From NCBI GenBank assembly GCA_017998095.1, contig JAGODU010000129.1, positions 1 through 11,745 on the forward strand: a DNA stretch of 11,745 bases, in the 5' to 3' direction. Below are positions 6,083 to 11,745 of the stretch, piece by piece (positions within the stretch are counted from its first letter, which is position 1; the number at the start of each line of letters is the position of its first letter). The notes under the pieces are model-generated. The model was not told the origin of the DNA. It ran no database searches and was given only the letters and a program-made list of their open reading frames with translations. The translations under genes and the position numbers were made by a program. This stretch comes from Prolixibacteraceae bacterium (lineage in GTDB: Bacteria > Bacteroidota > Bacteroidia > Bacteroidales > Prolixibacteraceae).

Positions 6083-6284
6083 CGAGTCAATGAGTTTTCA
6101 CGCGGTCTTGAACTTTAATTCTTATACAAGATTTAATATTAGGCCTTCAATCACTTCCGTCATAATTACCGGCTCATAAGTCAATTTCTGAATCTTCTAA
6201 AAACTTCTGTTGATTTTGAATATTAAATAAGTAGCACCCCTCCACTAGAAGTTAAAATTCAATGTGAAGGAGGGAATGCAGTTT

Positions 6285-6887
6285 ATGAAAAAAGGTGAAA
6301 ACTATAATGGAATAAAGAAGGGGTCAAAAATGACGGTTGATCCGATCAGGCGGATGAAAGACATTCAGGCTATATCAAAACTGCTGTCAGATAATCCGAG
6401 AAATCATCTTCTTTTTGTAATGGGTACAAACAATGGCCTGAGGACTGGTGACCTGTTAAAACTGAAAGTCGGTGATGTAAAGGGCATGAAGGTTGGTGAT
6501 ACGTTAGTGATTAAAGAAGGTAAAACAGGAAAAAGGAACATTCTGGTCATGAATAAAAGCATTCATAAGTCATTGCAGGTTTATCTTGAGGCGTTGAAGC
6601 CAATGGATGATGATGCCTTATTTGCAAGTCGTAAGGGTAAGCGTTCAATCACGGTTCAATGCGTCAACAACATGGTTAAGAAATGGATAGGTGAAATCAA
6701 TCTGAAGGGTAACTATGGCGCGCACTCATTGCGGAAGACATGGGGATACGTTCAAAGGACGACCTATGGTGTAGGATTTGAAATACTCTGCAAGCGTTTC
6801 AATCATTCAAGTCCGGCTATAACAATGCGGTATCTTGGCATTGAGGATAAAGAGGTTCAGAATATTTTGATGAATGAGGTGGGGTAA
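6285..6887 (+). CDS. Short catalytic-domain-only tyrosine recombinase
   Basis: This 200-aa protein consists of a tyrosine-recombinase catalytic domain with essentially no core-binding domain, the size class of FimB/FimE and of many small mobile-element recombinases. All catalytic positions are visible: Arg53 (NGLRTGDLL), Lys80 (GKTGK), His147 and Arg150 (HSLRKTWG), His174 (FNHSS) and Tyr183 (MRYLG). It should be active for strand exchange, and is more canonical than the integrase at 2018. AAGGAGGG lies 10 nt before ATG 6285. Met at 6330 (MTVDPI, with AAGAAGGGG 6 nt upstream) is a realistic alternative. The GTG at 6264 and ATG at 6276 overlap or abut the ribosome site and are unlikely. It converges with the XRE gene, with a 7-bp gap. 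It may act in inversion, multimer resolution or excision. Confidence 0.9.
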   Translation: MKKGENYNGIKKGSKMTVDPIRRMKDIQAISKLLSDNPRNHLLFVMGTNNGLRTGDLLKLKVGDVKGMKVGDTLVIKEGKTGKRNILVMNKSIHKSLQVYLEALKPMDDDALFASRKGKRSITVQCVNNMVKKWIGEINLKGNYGAHSLRKTWGYVQRTTYGVGFEILCKRFNHSSPAITMRYLGIEDKEVQNILMNEVG

Positions 6888-6894
6888 GGTCAGA

Positions 6895-7233
6895 TCAATC
6901 AAGGACAATTTTTGCAATTTCAGTTATTTTCTTTACCTGCTTAACTCGCTTGTTTCTAAGCAGTTTCCATAATTCCAAAGATTCAGAAGGGTTTTCAGAC
7001 AAAGCGATTATTTCATCGTTACCGTCAAAATTAAACAATTCGGATGTTCGTACCATTAGGGCTTTTGATATTTTTTCTATTGATTCTAAAGAGGGTGCGC
7101 GCTCTCCTCTTTCTATTCTACTTATTGAGTCAACGCTGAGATTTGTGCTTTCTGCTAGTTTCGCTTGCGTCATTCCTGCAGCGTTCCGCAATTGATAAAG
7201 ATGCACACCAAATTTCTTTTTGATGCTTGCCAT
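6895..7233 (-). CDS. XRE-family (Cro/CI-type) transcriptional regulator
   Basis: This 112-aa protein has an N-terminal HTH of XRE type at about residues 8-62: LRNAAGMTQAKLAESTNLSVDSISRIERGERAPSLESIEKISKAL is the classical five-helix pattern with the RIERGxxxPS signature. The C-terminal 45 residues are charged and probably helical, perhaps for dimerisation; no protease or ligand domain is seen. AAAGGGG lies 7 nt before the ATG. It is divergent from the lipoprotein gene at 7413 and its own upstream region has palindromes. It convergently abuts the recombinase (7-bp gap), so antisense interference is possible. The likely job is repression of element or cargo promoters, by analogy with phage and ICE repressors. 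Confidence 0.92.
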   Translation of the reverse strand: MASIKKKFGVHLYQLRNAAGMTQAKLAESTNLSVDSISRIERGERAPSLESIEKISKALMVRTSELFNFDGNDEIIALSENPSESLELWKLLRNKRVKQVKKITEIAKIVLD

Positions 7234-7244
7234 GTTTATGCCCC

Positions 7245-7256
7245 TTTAATATTAAA
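7245..7256. promoter_or_regulatory. Palindrome TTTAATATTAAA upstream of the XRE gene
   Basis: A perfect 12-bp palindrome stands 12 bp upstream of the XRE start and overlaps the beginning of its ribosome site. A looser dyad, TGAC-ACACA-GTCA, lies further upstream in the 7280s. Either could be an autoregulatory operator. The A/T-only sequence makes a chance palindrome possible. Confidence 0.35.
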
Positions 7257-7310
7257 ATATATCAAGCAAAACATGCATGGAAGTGACACACAGTCATATA
7301 AAAACATTTA

Positions 7311-7339
7311 TTGACTTTTAGTCTTAGTTTGATGATAAT
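7311..7339 (+). promoter_or_regulatory. Sigma70-type promoter for the 7413 gene
   Basis: TTGACT (7311-7316) and GATAAT (7334-7339) are separated by exactly 17 bp, each one base from consensus. The predicted start near 7346 gives a leader of about 67 nt. It is the best promoter in the window and faces away from the XRE gene, so the regulator is placed to control it. Confidence 0.75.
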
Positions 7340-7412
7340 TTAAAAAGGAGCTTCACGAAGGCTTGATCTTAAAACGCCACATCAAAAAAATAATGCAAGG
7401 ATTGAGAAAATA

Positions 7413-8183
7413 ATGAAGAAAAAAATTATAATCCTAACTGCATTTATATTTCTCCTGACATCCTGTGCTCCACGATATGTAATAAAATATGATGTCCCTA
7501 AATCGCAAAACAACCAAACGAAAATTGCGAAGTATAAATTGGGGGTGCTATTATTTAACGATGAAAGACCAAAGAGCGAAACCAAAGTATCTTCAGAAAA
7601 TAGGTTTCCAGACCATAGATTTGAAAAAAGCATTCCAGAGAATTTACAAAATCTTATAGTTCAACATTTTCAGGCAAAACTAGGTAACGAGGGAAATGTC
7701 GTATCATTGAAGTATCGTTCAAATGAAATTAGTGAAGAACTCCTGAATGAATTTAATCGCAACGGCATTAATCTTGTGTTAGCAGGAAATATTCAGCATT
7801 ACACAGTGACAACAAAAGATGATTTTTCTGCTTTAAGAATGGTGGTTGCAGGTATATTGGGTTTTACTTTTGTTGGGATGGTCTTTTTTCCACTTATATT
7901 TATTGGTAATGTACAAGATACGGTATCCATTGATTTTGAAAAAGTAACATTATTTGATGTTAACGAGTCTAAGATTTTGTATCAAAGTGAATATAAAAAT
8001 GAAGTTCAAAAAGACGTTCCTCTATTAGGTTCGACCGACGAGGTTATTGAATTTTTTGCGGAGAACACAAAAACTGTAATTGAAAAGATGTATAATGAAC
8101 TTGAAAAGTCTGCTGAACACGACTTCCCGGAGCAAATGAGTGCAGAGAAAACGAAAAAAATAATAAAAATAAAATACAATTGA
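7413..8183 (+). CDS. Lipoprotein with internal hydrophobic segment
   Basis: This 256-aa protein has a short signal peptide with lipobox L-T-S-C (Cys18). The strand KLGVLLFNDERP, then a helix NLQNLIVQHFQAKL and strand-rich sequence, are reminiscent of YajG/TolB-N-like envelope lipoproteins. A hydrophobic stretch at residues 141-167 interrupts this fold and could insert in a membrane. The C-terminal 25 residues are charged and lysine-rich. No family can be named with confidence. It follows the promoter at 7311-7339. ATG 7413 overlaps the TAA of a six-codon ORF (MQGLRK), and its own SD is weak and distant (AAGGA, 11 nt). After the stop comes the second copy of the leader/terminator module. Its overall plan parallels the 348 lipoprotein, suggesting a remote relationship. 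Confidence 0.85.
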   Translation: MKKKIIILTAFIFLLTSCAPRYVIKYDVPKSQNNQTKIAKYKLGVLLFNDERPKSETKVSSENRFPDHRFEKSIPENLQNLIVQHFQAKLGNEGNVVSLKYRSNEISEELLNEFNRNGINLVLAGNIQHYTVTTKDDFSALRMVVAGILGFTFVGMVFFPLIFIGNVQDTVSIDFEKVTLFDVNESKILYQSEYKNEVQKDVPLLGSTDEVIEFFAENTKTVIEKMYNELEKSAEHDFPEQMSAEKTKKIIKIKYN

Positions 8184-8202
8184 AGCACCATTAAACCTTG
8201 TG

Positions 8203-8268
8203 AGGTGATGTATGGTGACGTTGATTATAGAATAACCCCGTGTTTCGACAAAGAGTGCGGGGTTTTTT
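8203..8268 (+). repeat. Leader/terminator module, copy 2
   Basis: AGGTGATGTATGGTG is identical to copy 1, followed by a similar TTGATTA stretch, then AACCCCGTGT and a GCGGGGTTTTTT end. Again the module lies behind a lipoprotein gene and ahead of an exported-protein gene. The ATG at 8212 opens MVTLIIE; the alternative ATG at 8208 opens a 43-codon frame that runs into the next gene. Confidence 0.65.
8234..8268 (+). terminator. Rho-independent terminator
   Basis: AACCCCG (8234-8240) pairs with CGGGGTT (8258-8264), followed by a T run to 8268 and more A/T. It ends the 7413 transcript or attenuates the gene at 8336, which starts 68 bp on; a weak TTGGGT/ATAAGA promoter may lie in that gap. Confidence 0.8.
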
Positions 8269-8335
8269 ATTTTTGGGTTAGATTATTTAAGAAGCATAAG
8301 ACGAACCTAATGAACTTGAAAGAGAAGGTGCTAAA

Positions 8336-8650
8336 ATGAAAAAACTTATGTCACTAGTTGTATTGATTGTGCTGGTTGTAAGTTTTGATTCCGTGAATTT
8401 ATCTTTTGCAGGAGAACTAAGCTGTCTTGCAGCCAATGAACGGATGACGAATGATATGGAAAGTGCAGCAAGTGCAGTAAATGCGGGAGATGCGTGTCGA
8501 GCAGCCGATATGCTTGATTCAGCTCTGTATTGGGCTATTAAGTGCGAAAAGGAATGTGCATATAGTAAAGAACGCCTGAGAAAAGCGAGAAACATGAAAG
8601 AGCAACTCATGAGTGCTTTGGCCAGATATGTAAAAATATGTGGTCATTAA
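8336..8650 (+). CDS. Small exported cysteine-rich protein
   Basis: This 104-aa protein has a classical signal peptide (MKKLMSLVVLIVLVVS... with cleavage after SFA at 25). The mature part is about 79 residues, helical, with five cysteines (30, 54, 70, 74, 102). The pattern is a helix, GDACRAADML, a second helix with ALYWA, CEKEC, and a last helix ending KICGH. Disulfides are likely. Its layout resembles that of the lipoprotein at 10195 (D-x-C, L-xx-W-A, EQ, and a Cys close to the C-terminus). AAGGTG precedes the ATG by about 7 nt. ATGA overlaps the end of a 43-codon frame from 8208. Function unknown. Confidence 0.8.
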   Translation: MKKLMSLVVLIVLVVSFDSVNLSFAGELSCLAANERMTNDMESAASAVNAGDACRAADMLDSALYWAIKCEKECAYSKERLRKARNMKEQLMSALARYVKICGH

Positions 8651-8736
8651 AATTGAGAATTAAGGAGTAGCATCAGTTTGGTAATTAAAAGTGAGTCCAT
8701 CTTTAACCAGACTTTATGGAATTAAGGCTTAGCATA

Positions 8737-10134
8737 ATGAAGAATACAACGTTGAATAAATCACTTTATTTTTTCGTGTTATTAATTGCCATACATTTAG
8801 TTATTTATAATGGTACTAATAAATCCGTTTATGCATCTGGGCGTCACGATGTATCACATAAAATATTGAATCAAGCTTATCAAACAGCAAATAAGATTAC
8901 TGACGTCAATTCTAAAGCTAATATGTTGTGTAAAATCGCTATTACCTATAAAAACATCGGACAACAAAAAGATGCATTAAAATTACTGAAACAGGCTCAA
9001 AAAACAGTACTTTCAGAAAATGGAAAAGATAAAGATCAGACGCTATCAATAATAGCTAATACATATGTTAAATGTGATTTATATAAACAAGCTGAAATAA
9101 TAGCAAAGGATGTAGACAAAAATGTGTTGTCTTTGAACAATTTCTTCACCATCATGACTGAGGAATATATCAAAACAGGTAAATATGACCAAGCTTTTGC
9201 AATAGCCCAAAGAGAAGGTGATAGTATTTATGAAATTATTGCATGCCAATATGCTAAATCTCACCAATGGGAACAGGCATTTAATACAGTCAATTCTATT
9301 AAAAACGATTCTTCTAAAAGCAGTACACTGATATTTATAGCCAATGAATACATCAATGTTGGACAGATAGAGAAAGCTTCTATTTTATTATCTGACGCCT
9401 TGACGTTGACGGATTCTTTCAATATTAACAACGATGAAATAAATAAATACGACGAGAAGTTACGGGATACTTATCATGATCTTTACATAGGTTCTAAAGT
9501 AAGCGCACTTGCTGATATAGCATCAGTTTATTACAAGGCTGGACAAAAAGATAAAGCAACAGAATTATTCTCTGACGCTCTTCAACTTGCTGATACGATG
9601 ATTGTCGATACAATGCGTTTCATGGATATTAGCCACATATGTAAACTATATATAGAACTTGGTTTATACGATAAAGCTGTACAAATAGCGTCTACAAAAT
9701 TTAATGACACATTACACAAGGACAAAATATTTTATTATATGGCAATCTCGTATACGAAGGGCAAACAATATGAGTTGGCTCATGATGTAATTAAATCAAT
9801 GGATACTGAAATTTTAAAAATTAACGCGCTAACAGAAATAGCAGGTCTTCATGCTGATCAAGGTGAGAAAGATAATGCGAAAGAATTGCTTGCTGAAGCA
9901 CGTCAAATGATGAATTTAGAGCGAAAGTTTATAACGCAGTACTTTAAAAATACAGTATTAGATATTATGTCAGATGGAAGTGTAAAAAGTATTTCTGTGG
10001 GGTATGCTAAAATTGGTCAATATAATACCGCAATAAATATTGCAAATAGCATAAAAAGGATAGATTACAAAGCAGATGCATTGAATGAAATTGCAGATGC
10101 GGTCAGAAAAAATGAGGAAAAAGATAAAAAATAA
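8737..10134 (+). CDS. Exported TPR-repeat protein
   Basis: A 465-aa protein whose N-terminus has a long hydrophobic stretch (about residues 9-27), so it is either secreted or membrane-anchored. The rest is a series of TPR-like helical pairs of roughly 34-45 residues: MLCKIAITYKNIGQQKDALKLL near the start, SALADIASVYYKAGQKDKATELFSDAL mid-way, and INALTEIAGLHADQGEKDNAKELL near the end. TPR arrays bind other proteins, so a scaffold role for the neighbouring envelope proteins is plausible but not shown. Start 8737 has AAGG 9 nt upstream; the longer start at 8716 has no ribosome site. It is one of the longest genes of the element and lies between two small Cys-containing exported proteins, apparently in one operon. 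Confidence 0.85.
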   Translation: MKNTTLNKSLYFFVLLIAIHLVIYNGTNKSVYASGRHDVSHKILNQAYQTANKITDVNSKANMLCKIAITYKNIGQQKDALKLLKQAQKTVLSENGKDKDQTLSIIANTYVKCDLYKQAEIIAKDVDKNVLSLNNFFTIMTEEYIKTGKYDQAFAIAQREGDSIYEIIACQYAKSHQWEQAFNTVNSIKNDSSKSSTLIFIANEYINVGQIEKASILLSDALTLTDSFNINNDEINKYDEKLRDTYHDLYIGSKVSALADIASVYYKAGQKDKATELFSDALQLADTMIVDTMRFMDISHICKLYIELGLYDKAVQIASTKFNDTLHKDKIFYYMAISYTKGKQYELAHDVIKSMDTEILKINALTEIAGLHADQGEKDNAKELLAEARQMMNLERKFITQYFKNTVLDIMSDGSVKSISVGYAKIGQYNTAINIANSIKRIDYKADALNEIADAVRKNEEKDKK

Positions 10135-10194
10135 TTAAATATTTTTGTGCGTTTAATTGATGGTGTTGATACATACTCAAATGGAGGTAACAAA

Positions 10195-10530
10195 ATGCAC
10201 CCTCTTACAAAAAATATGCTGTCATTTTTCATCATTATTTTCATTAGTATTTCAAGTCTATCTGCATGTGAATCAAACAAAGGAGCATCTGATAATGACA
10301 ATGCTCGAAGAAGTTTAGAGATACTGGCAGATTTAAGTAAATGGATCAAAATTGAATCTGAAGCTTTTAATAACAGCGATTACTGCACAGCAATGAAAGC
10401 TTGTCAAAATGAGTTAGAACTTTGGGCAGAATATAAAAAGGTTGGTGACGCGAGCCAACTGGTAACTGTTAACGAACAAATAAGAGCGGCGGAAGATAGG
10501 CAACGCACTGTGAGGGCCTTATGTAGATGA
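10195..10530 (+). CDS. Small lipoprotein with conserved Cys pattern
   Basis: This 111-aa protein starts at ATG 10195, which has GGAGGT six nt upstream; an upstream GTG (10147) adds residues unlike a signal peptide and is rejected. The signal peptide ends in lipobox L-S-A-C (Cys25), followed by Glu, consistent with outer-membrane delivery in a Gram-negative. The mature region is helical with Cys64, Cys70 and Cys110. The pattern SEAFNNSDYCTAMKACQNELELWAEY, then VNEQIRAAED and a penultimate Cys, echoes the small protein at 8336. It follows the TPR gene after 60 bp and precedes the DUF1566 gene by 64 bp, with no terminator visible. Function unknown. Confidence 0.8.
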   Translation: MHPLTKNMLSFFIIIFISISSLSACESNKGASDNDNARRSLEILADLSKWIKIESEAFNNSDYCTAMKACQNELELWAEYKKVGDASQLVTVNEQIRAAEDRQRTVRALCR

Positions 10531-10594
10531 CGTCATTAATCGAAAGTTGCCCTCTCAAAAAATGTAAAAAATCCTTATAAAGGAAACCGCAATT

Positions 10595-11533
10595 ATGAAA
10601 TGCACCGCAATGCGCATCACCTTTATTTCCTTATCCCTACTTATTTTATTCATGTCAAACCCCTCATATTCTGTTGCCGAAAATGGCCGTTTCATTGCCT
10701 ATGACAATGGTACGGTGTTGGATATGAAGACAAATCTGATGTGGGCTTCTAAGGACAGTGGTGATGATATGAATTGGCCAGATGCCAAGACCTATTGTAA
10801 GTATTACAGTGGCGGTGGATATACGGACTGGAGGATGCCGACGCCGGACGAGATTGCTGGGTTGTATGATGCGAGTAAGTCCCAGGAAATAGAATGTGGC
10901 TCGATTGACACTTCTCGAAATCATATTGCTACAGATTTGATTCATATAACATGTATTAACCTCTGGGCTTCCAAAACACGCGGCTCCAAGGCTGCCTTCT
11001 TCACTTTCATGGTTGGCGCTGGGGATTGGTGGCCCAAGTCAGTAACAAATCGGGTACTCCCGGTGCGTTCCGCATATAAGGAAGGTCCTAACGCAGAATT
11101 TCTACAAAGATTACAATTAGCTGATAAACATTTAACTAAGTTTTACATAAAATGCGGCGATAATTATTTTGTATTACCCAAAAATCAATATGTTAAAAGT
11201 TATAATCAGTTTCACAAAGAGGCAACATTATCCACAAGCTATTTTAGTTATACACCAAGTGATGTCGAAAAAGCGAATGGGGTTGAATTTAAAGGCAGGG
11301 TTAAAAAAGAATTAAATGGGAAGATGTGTCGAGAATATAACAATTCTGGTTGGAGTGAGTGGACAGACGAATGTAGTAAATGCCAAACAGGTGTTAGTAT
11401 ACGGAAAAAAAATGGCTCCTGGACATCTTTTCAGGACTATGGAGACTTAGCAGAATTTAGTTGTTCTGACTTGCCAGCACTATCGCCAGCACCACCACAA
11501 GAAGCGCCAGCAAAATATTATAAAATACAGTAA
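10595..11533 (+). CDS. Exported DUF1566 (Lcl C-terminal) protein with TSP1-like motif
   Basis: In this 312-aa protein a signal peptide (1-27) is followed by a DUF1566 domain at about 31-161: GRFIAYDNGTVLDMKTNLMWASKD, MNWPDAKTYC, YTDWRMPTPDEI and a closing RVLPVRS are family hallmarks. DUF1566 proteins have a C-type-lectin-like fold, often surface-exposed. The C-terminal 150 residues are a different, A/T-richer segment with W-S-E-W-T-D-E-C-S-K-C (253-263), QTGVSIR and Cys290, close to the thrombospondin type-1 signature, then a Pro/Ala-rich tail. AAAGGAAA lies 8 nt before the ATG. It is last in the right cargo, next to the element end. A ligand-binding role at the surface is likely; the ligand is unknown. 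Confidence 0.85.
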   Translation: MKCTAMRITFISLSLLILFMSNPSYSVAENGRFIAYDNGTVLDMKTNLMWASKDSGDDMNWPDAKTYCKYYSGGGYTDWRMPTPDEIAGLYDASKSQEIECGSIDTSRNHIATDLIHITCINLWASKTRGSKAAFFTFMVGAGDWWPKSVTNRVLPVRSAYKEGPNAEFLQRLQLADKHLTKFYIKCGDNYFVLPKNQYVKSYNQFHKEATLSTSYFSYTPSDVEKANGVEFKGRVKKELNGKMCREYNNSGWSEWTDECSKCQTGVSIRKKNGSWTSFQDYGDLAEFSCSDLPALSPAPPQEAPAKYYKIQ

Positions 11534-11542
11534 AGTATTGTC

Positions 11543-11568
11543 CTTTAACTTTTCTTTAACCTTAACCC
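11543..11568 (+). repeat. Right candidate arm-type integrase sites
   Basis: CTTTAACTT (11543-11551) and CTTTAACCT (11554-11562) repeat the left pair with the same 11-bp step; only the 2-nt linker differs. TTAACCC follows. They lie 55-80 bp before the right att repeat, on the inner side. A further CTTTAACCT at 11684-11692 straddles the outer edge of the right repeat. Confidence 0.5.
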
Positions 11569-11587
11569 GTTATGCCATTACAAGTAT

Positions 11588-11610
11588 ATGATATTGCAGA
11601 ATAATATCAT
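11588..11610. repeat. 8-bp dyad next to the right att repeat
   Basis: ATGATATT (11588-11595) and AATATCAT (11603-11610) are perfect inverse complements with a 7-nt spacer. There is no T-tail, so it is not a terminator for the DUF1566 gene. Lying 12 bp from the att repeat, between it and the arm motifs, it could bind an excision factor or be a bending site. Confidence 0.4.
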
Positions 11611-11622
11611 GGTCGGATCGGG

Positions 11623-11690
11623 TTCGATTCCCATGCACTTCCGCCAATTTATTAGCAAAACTCGATTTTTATCGAATAAAATTCTTTAAC
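11623..11690 (+). repeat. Right att repeat (attR-like), tRNA-Sec 3'-end fragment plus 44 bp
   Basis: This is the second copy of the 68-bp repeat. Bases 11623-11646 are identical to the left copy over the tRNA part. Here GGG precedes the T-loop, giving three of five T-stem pairs, but the rest of the tRNA body is absent. The shared 44 bp beyond CCA includes TCGAT/ATCGA around T4, which is mutated in the left copy. Confidence 0.75.
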
Positions 11691-11745
11691 CTTACGGTGT
11701 TAGTATCTCACTAAGCTTTCTAAATGAAAAAAGGCGGATCACTTA
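11691..11745. other. Sequence right of the att repeat
   Basis: No gene or arm pair is visible in these 55 bp. Whether they belong to another element or to the chromosome cannot be told from the window. Confidence 0.4.

Larger units (their letters stand above)
4768..6284. other. Long non-coding region, probable origin/control region
   Basis: About 1.5 kb without a convincing gene, very AT-rich except for 5770-5970. From left to right it holds a terminator in the ATPase leader, a 60-nt two-tier hairpin, phased 9-bp iterons in both orientations, an 8-bp dyad, an imperfect 27-bp direct repeat with a 10-bp dyad between, a 7-bp dyad, and a pair of 11-bp inverted repeats. A 70-codon ORF (5524) and a 58-codon ORF (5795) are present without proper ribosome sites and are not called. 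The density of symmetric sites between a replication-type ATPase and a recombinase points to origin and regulatory functions. Confidence 0.6.
96..11690. mobile_element. Candidate integrated element bounded by tRNA-Sec-like att repeats
   Basis: A 68-bp direct repeat brackets about 11.5 kb that holds a tyrosine integrase, an HU-family protein, a replication-type ATPase, a second recombinase, an XRE regulator and seven exported cargo proteins. Paired CTTTAACYT motifs lie just inside both repeats, as arm-type integrase sites would. The core modules are central and the cargo lies on both sides. There are no structural phage genes and no conjugation genes, so it resembles a satellite or small integrative plasmid more than a prophage or ICE. 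The boundaries are read from the repeats; excision is inferred. Confidence 0.65.

Noticed and set aside
11228..11236. Exact DnaA box TTATCCACA
   Set aside because: Single copy inside the DUF1566 coding sequence, far from the iterons; probably coincidence.
10595..11533. Diversity-generating retroelement, since DUF1566 proteins can be its targets
   Set aside because: No reverse transcriptase, accessory gene or template/variable repeat pair is present in the window.
11600..11646. Complete tRNA-Sec gene at the right end
   Set aside because: Only the T-loop, 3' acceptor strand and CCA are present; no acceptor 5' strand or UCA anticodon arm upstream.

Overview
The window is AT-rich and looks like accessory DNA from a Gram-negative bacterium. 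The evidence is several lipobox or Sec-type signal peptides, a DUF1566-type protein, and boundary repeats that read as the 3' end of a selenocysteine tRNA. A selenocysteine-using, Desulfobacterota- or Nitrospirota-like host would fit, but this is a weak inference and I cannot name the genus.

Almost the whole window is one candidate integrated element of about 11.5 kb, bounded by a 68-bp direct repeat (96-163 and 11623-11690; 64 of 68 identical by eye). The first 24 bases of the repeat have the T-loop, 5-nt T-stem strand, 8-nt acceptor strand, G discriminator and CCA order typical of bacterial tRNA-Sec (8+5, not 7+5). Just inside each repeat is a pair of CTTTAACYT motifs spaced 11 bp, as expected for integrase arm sites. 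Neither repeat copy carries the rest of a tRNA gene, so the element probably sits in a tandem or remodelled selC island, not directly against an intact selC.

Layout. Left cargo (348-1645): a lipoprotein and a membrane protein with a zinc ribbon. Core (1730-4767, minus strand): an AAA+/D5-like replication ATPase, a tyrosine integrase and an HU-family protein. Region 4768-6284 is a 1.5-kb non-coding stretch packed with structure: a leader terminator, a 60-nt two-tier hairpin, phased 9-bp iterons of core AACTCA in both orientations around AT-rich DNA, and further dyads. It is a good candidate replication origin and control region. Then come a second, catalytic-domain-only tyrosine recombinase (6285-6887) and a convergent XRE-type regulator (6895-7233). 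Right cargo (7413-11533): a lipoprotein with a clear sigma70-type promoter, a small Cys-rich periplasmic protein, a TPR protein, a small Cys-containing lipoprotein, and an exported DUF1566 protein whose C-terminus resembles a thrombospondin type-1 repeat.

As a working model, the element excises and integrates at the tRNA-Sec 3' end using the integrase and its own HU. It may replicate from the iteron region using the AAA+ protein, under control of the XRE regulator. Its cargo consists entirely of envelope-targeted proteins. A leader/terminator module is duplicated at 1000-1060 and 8203-8268, each time between a lipoprotein gene and another exported-protein gene. No capsid, conjugation, CRISPR, toxin-antitoxin or reverse transcriptase gene is visible.
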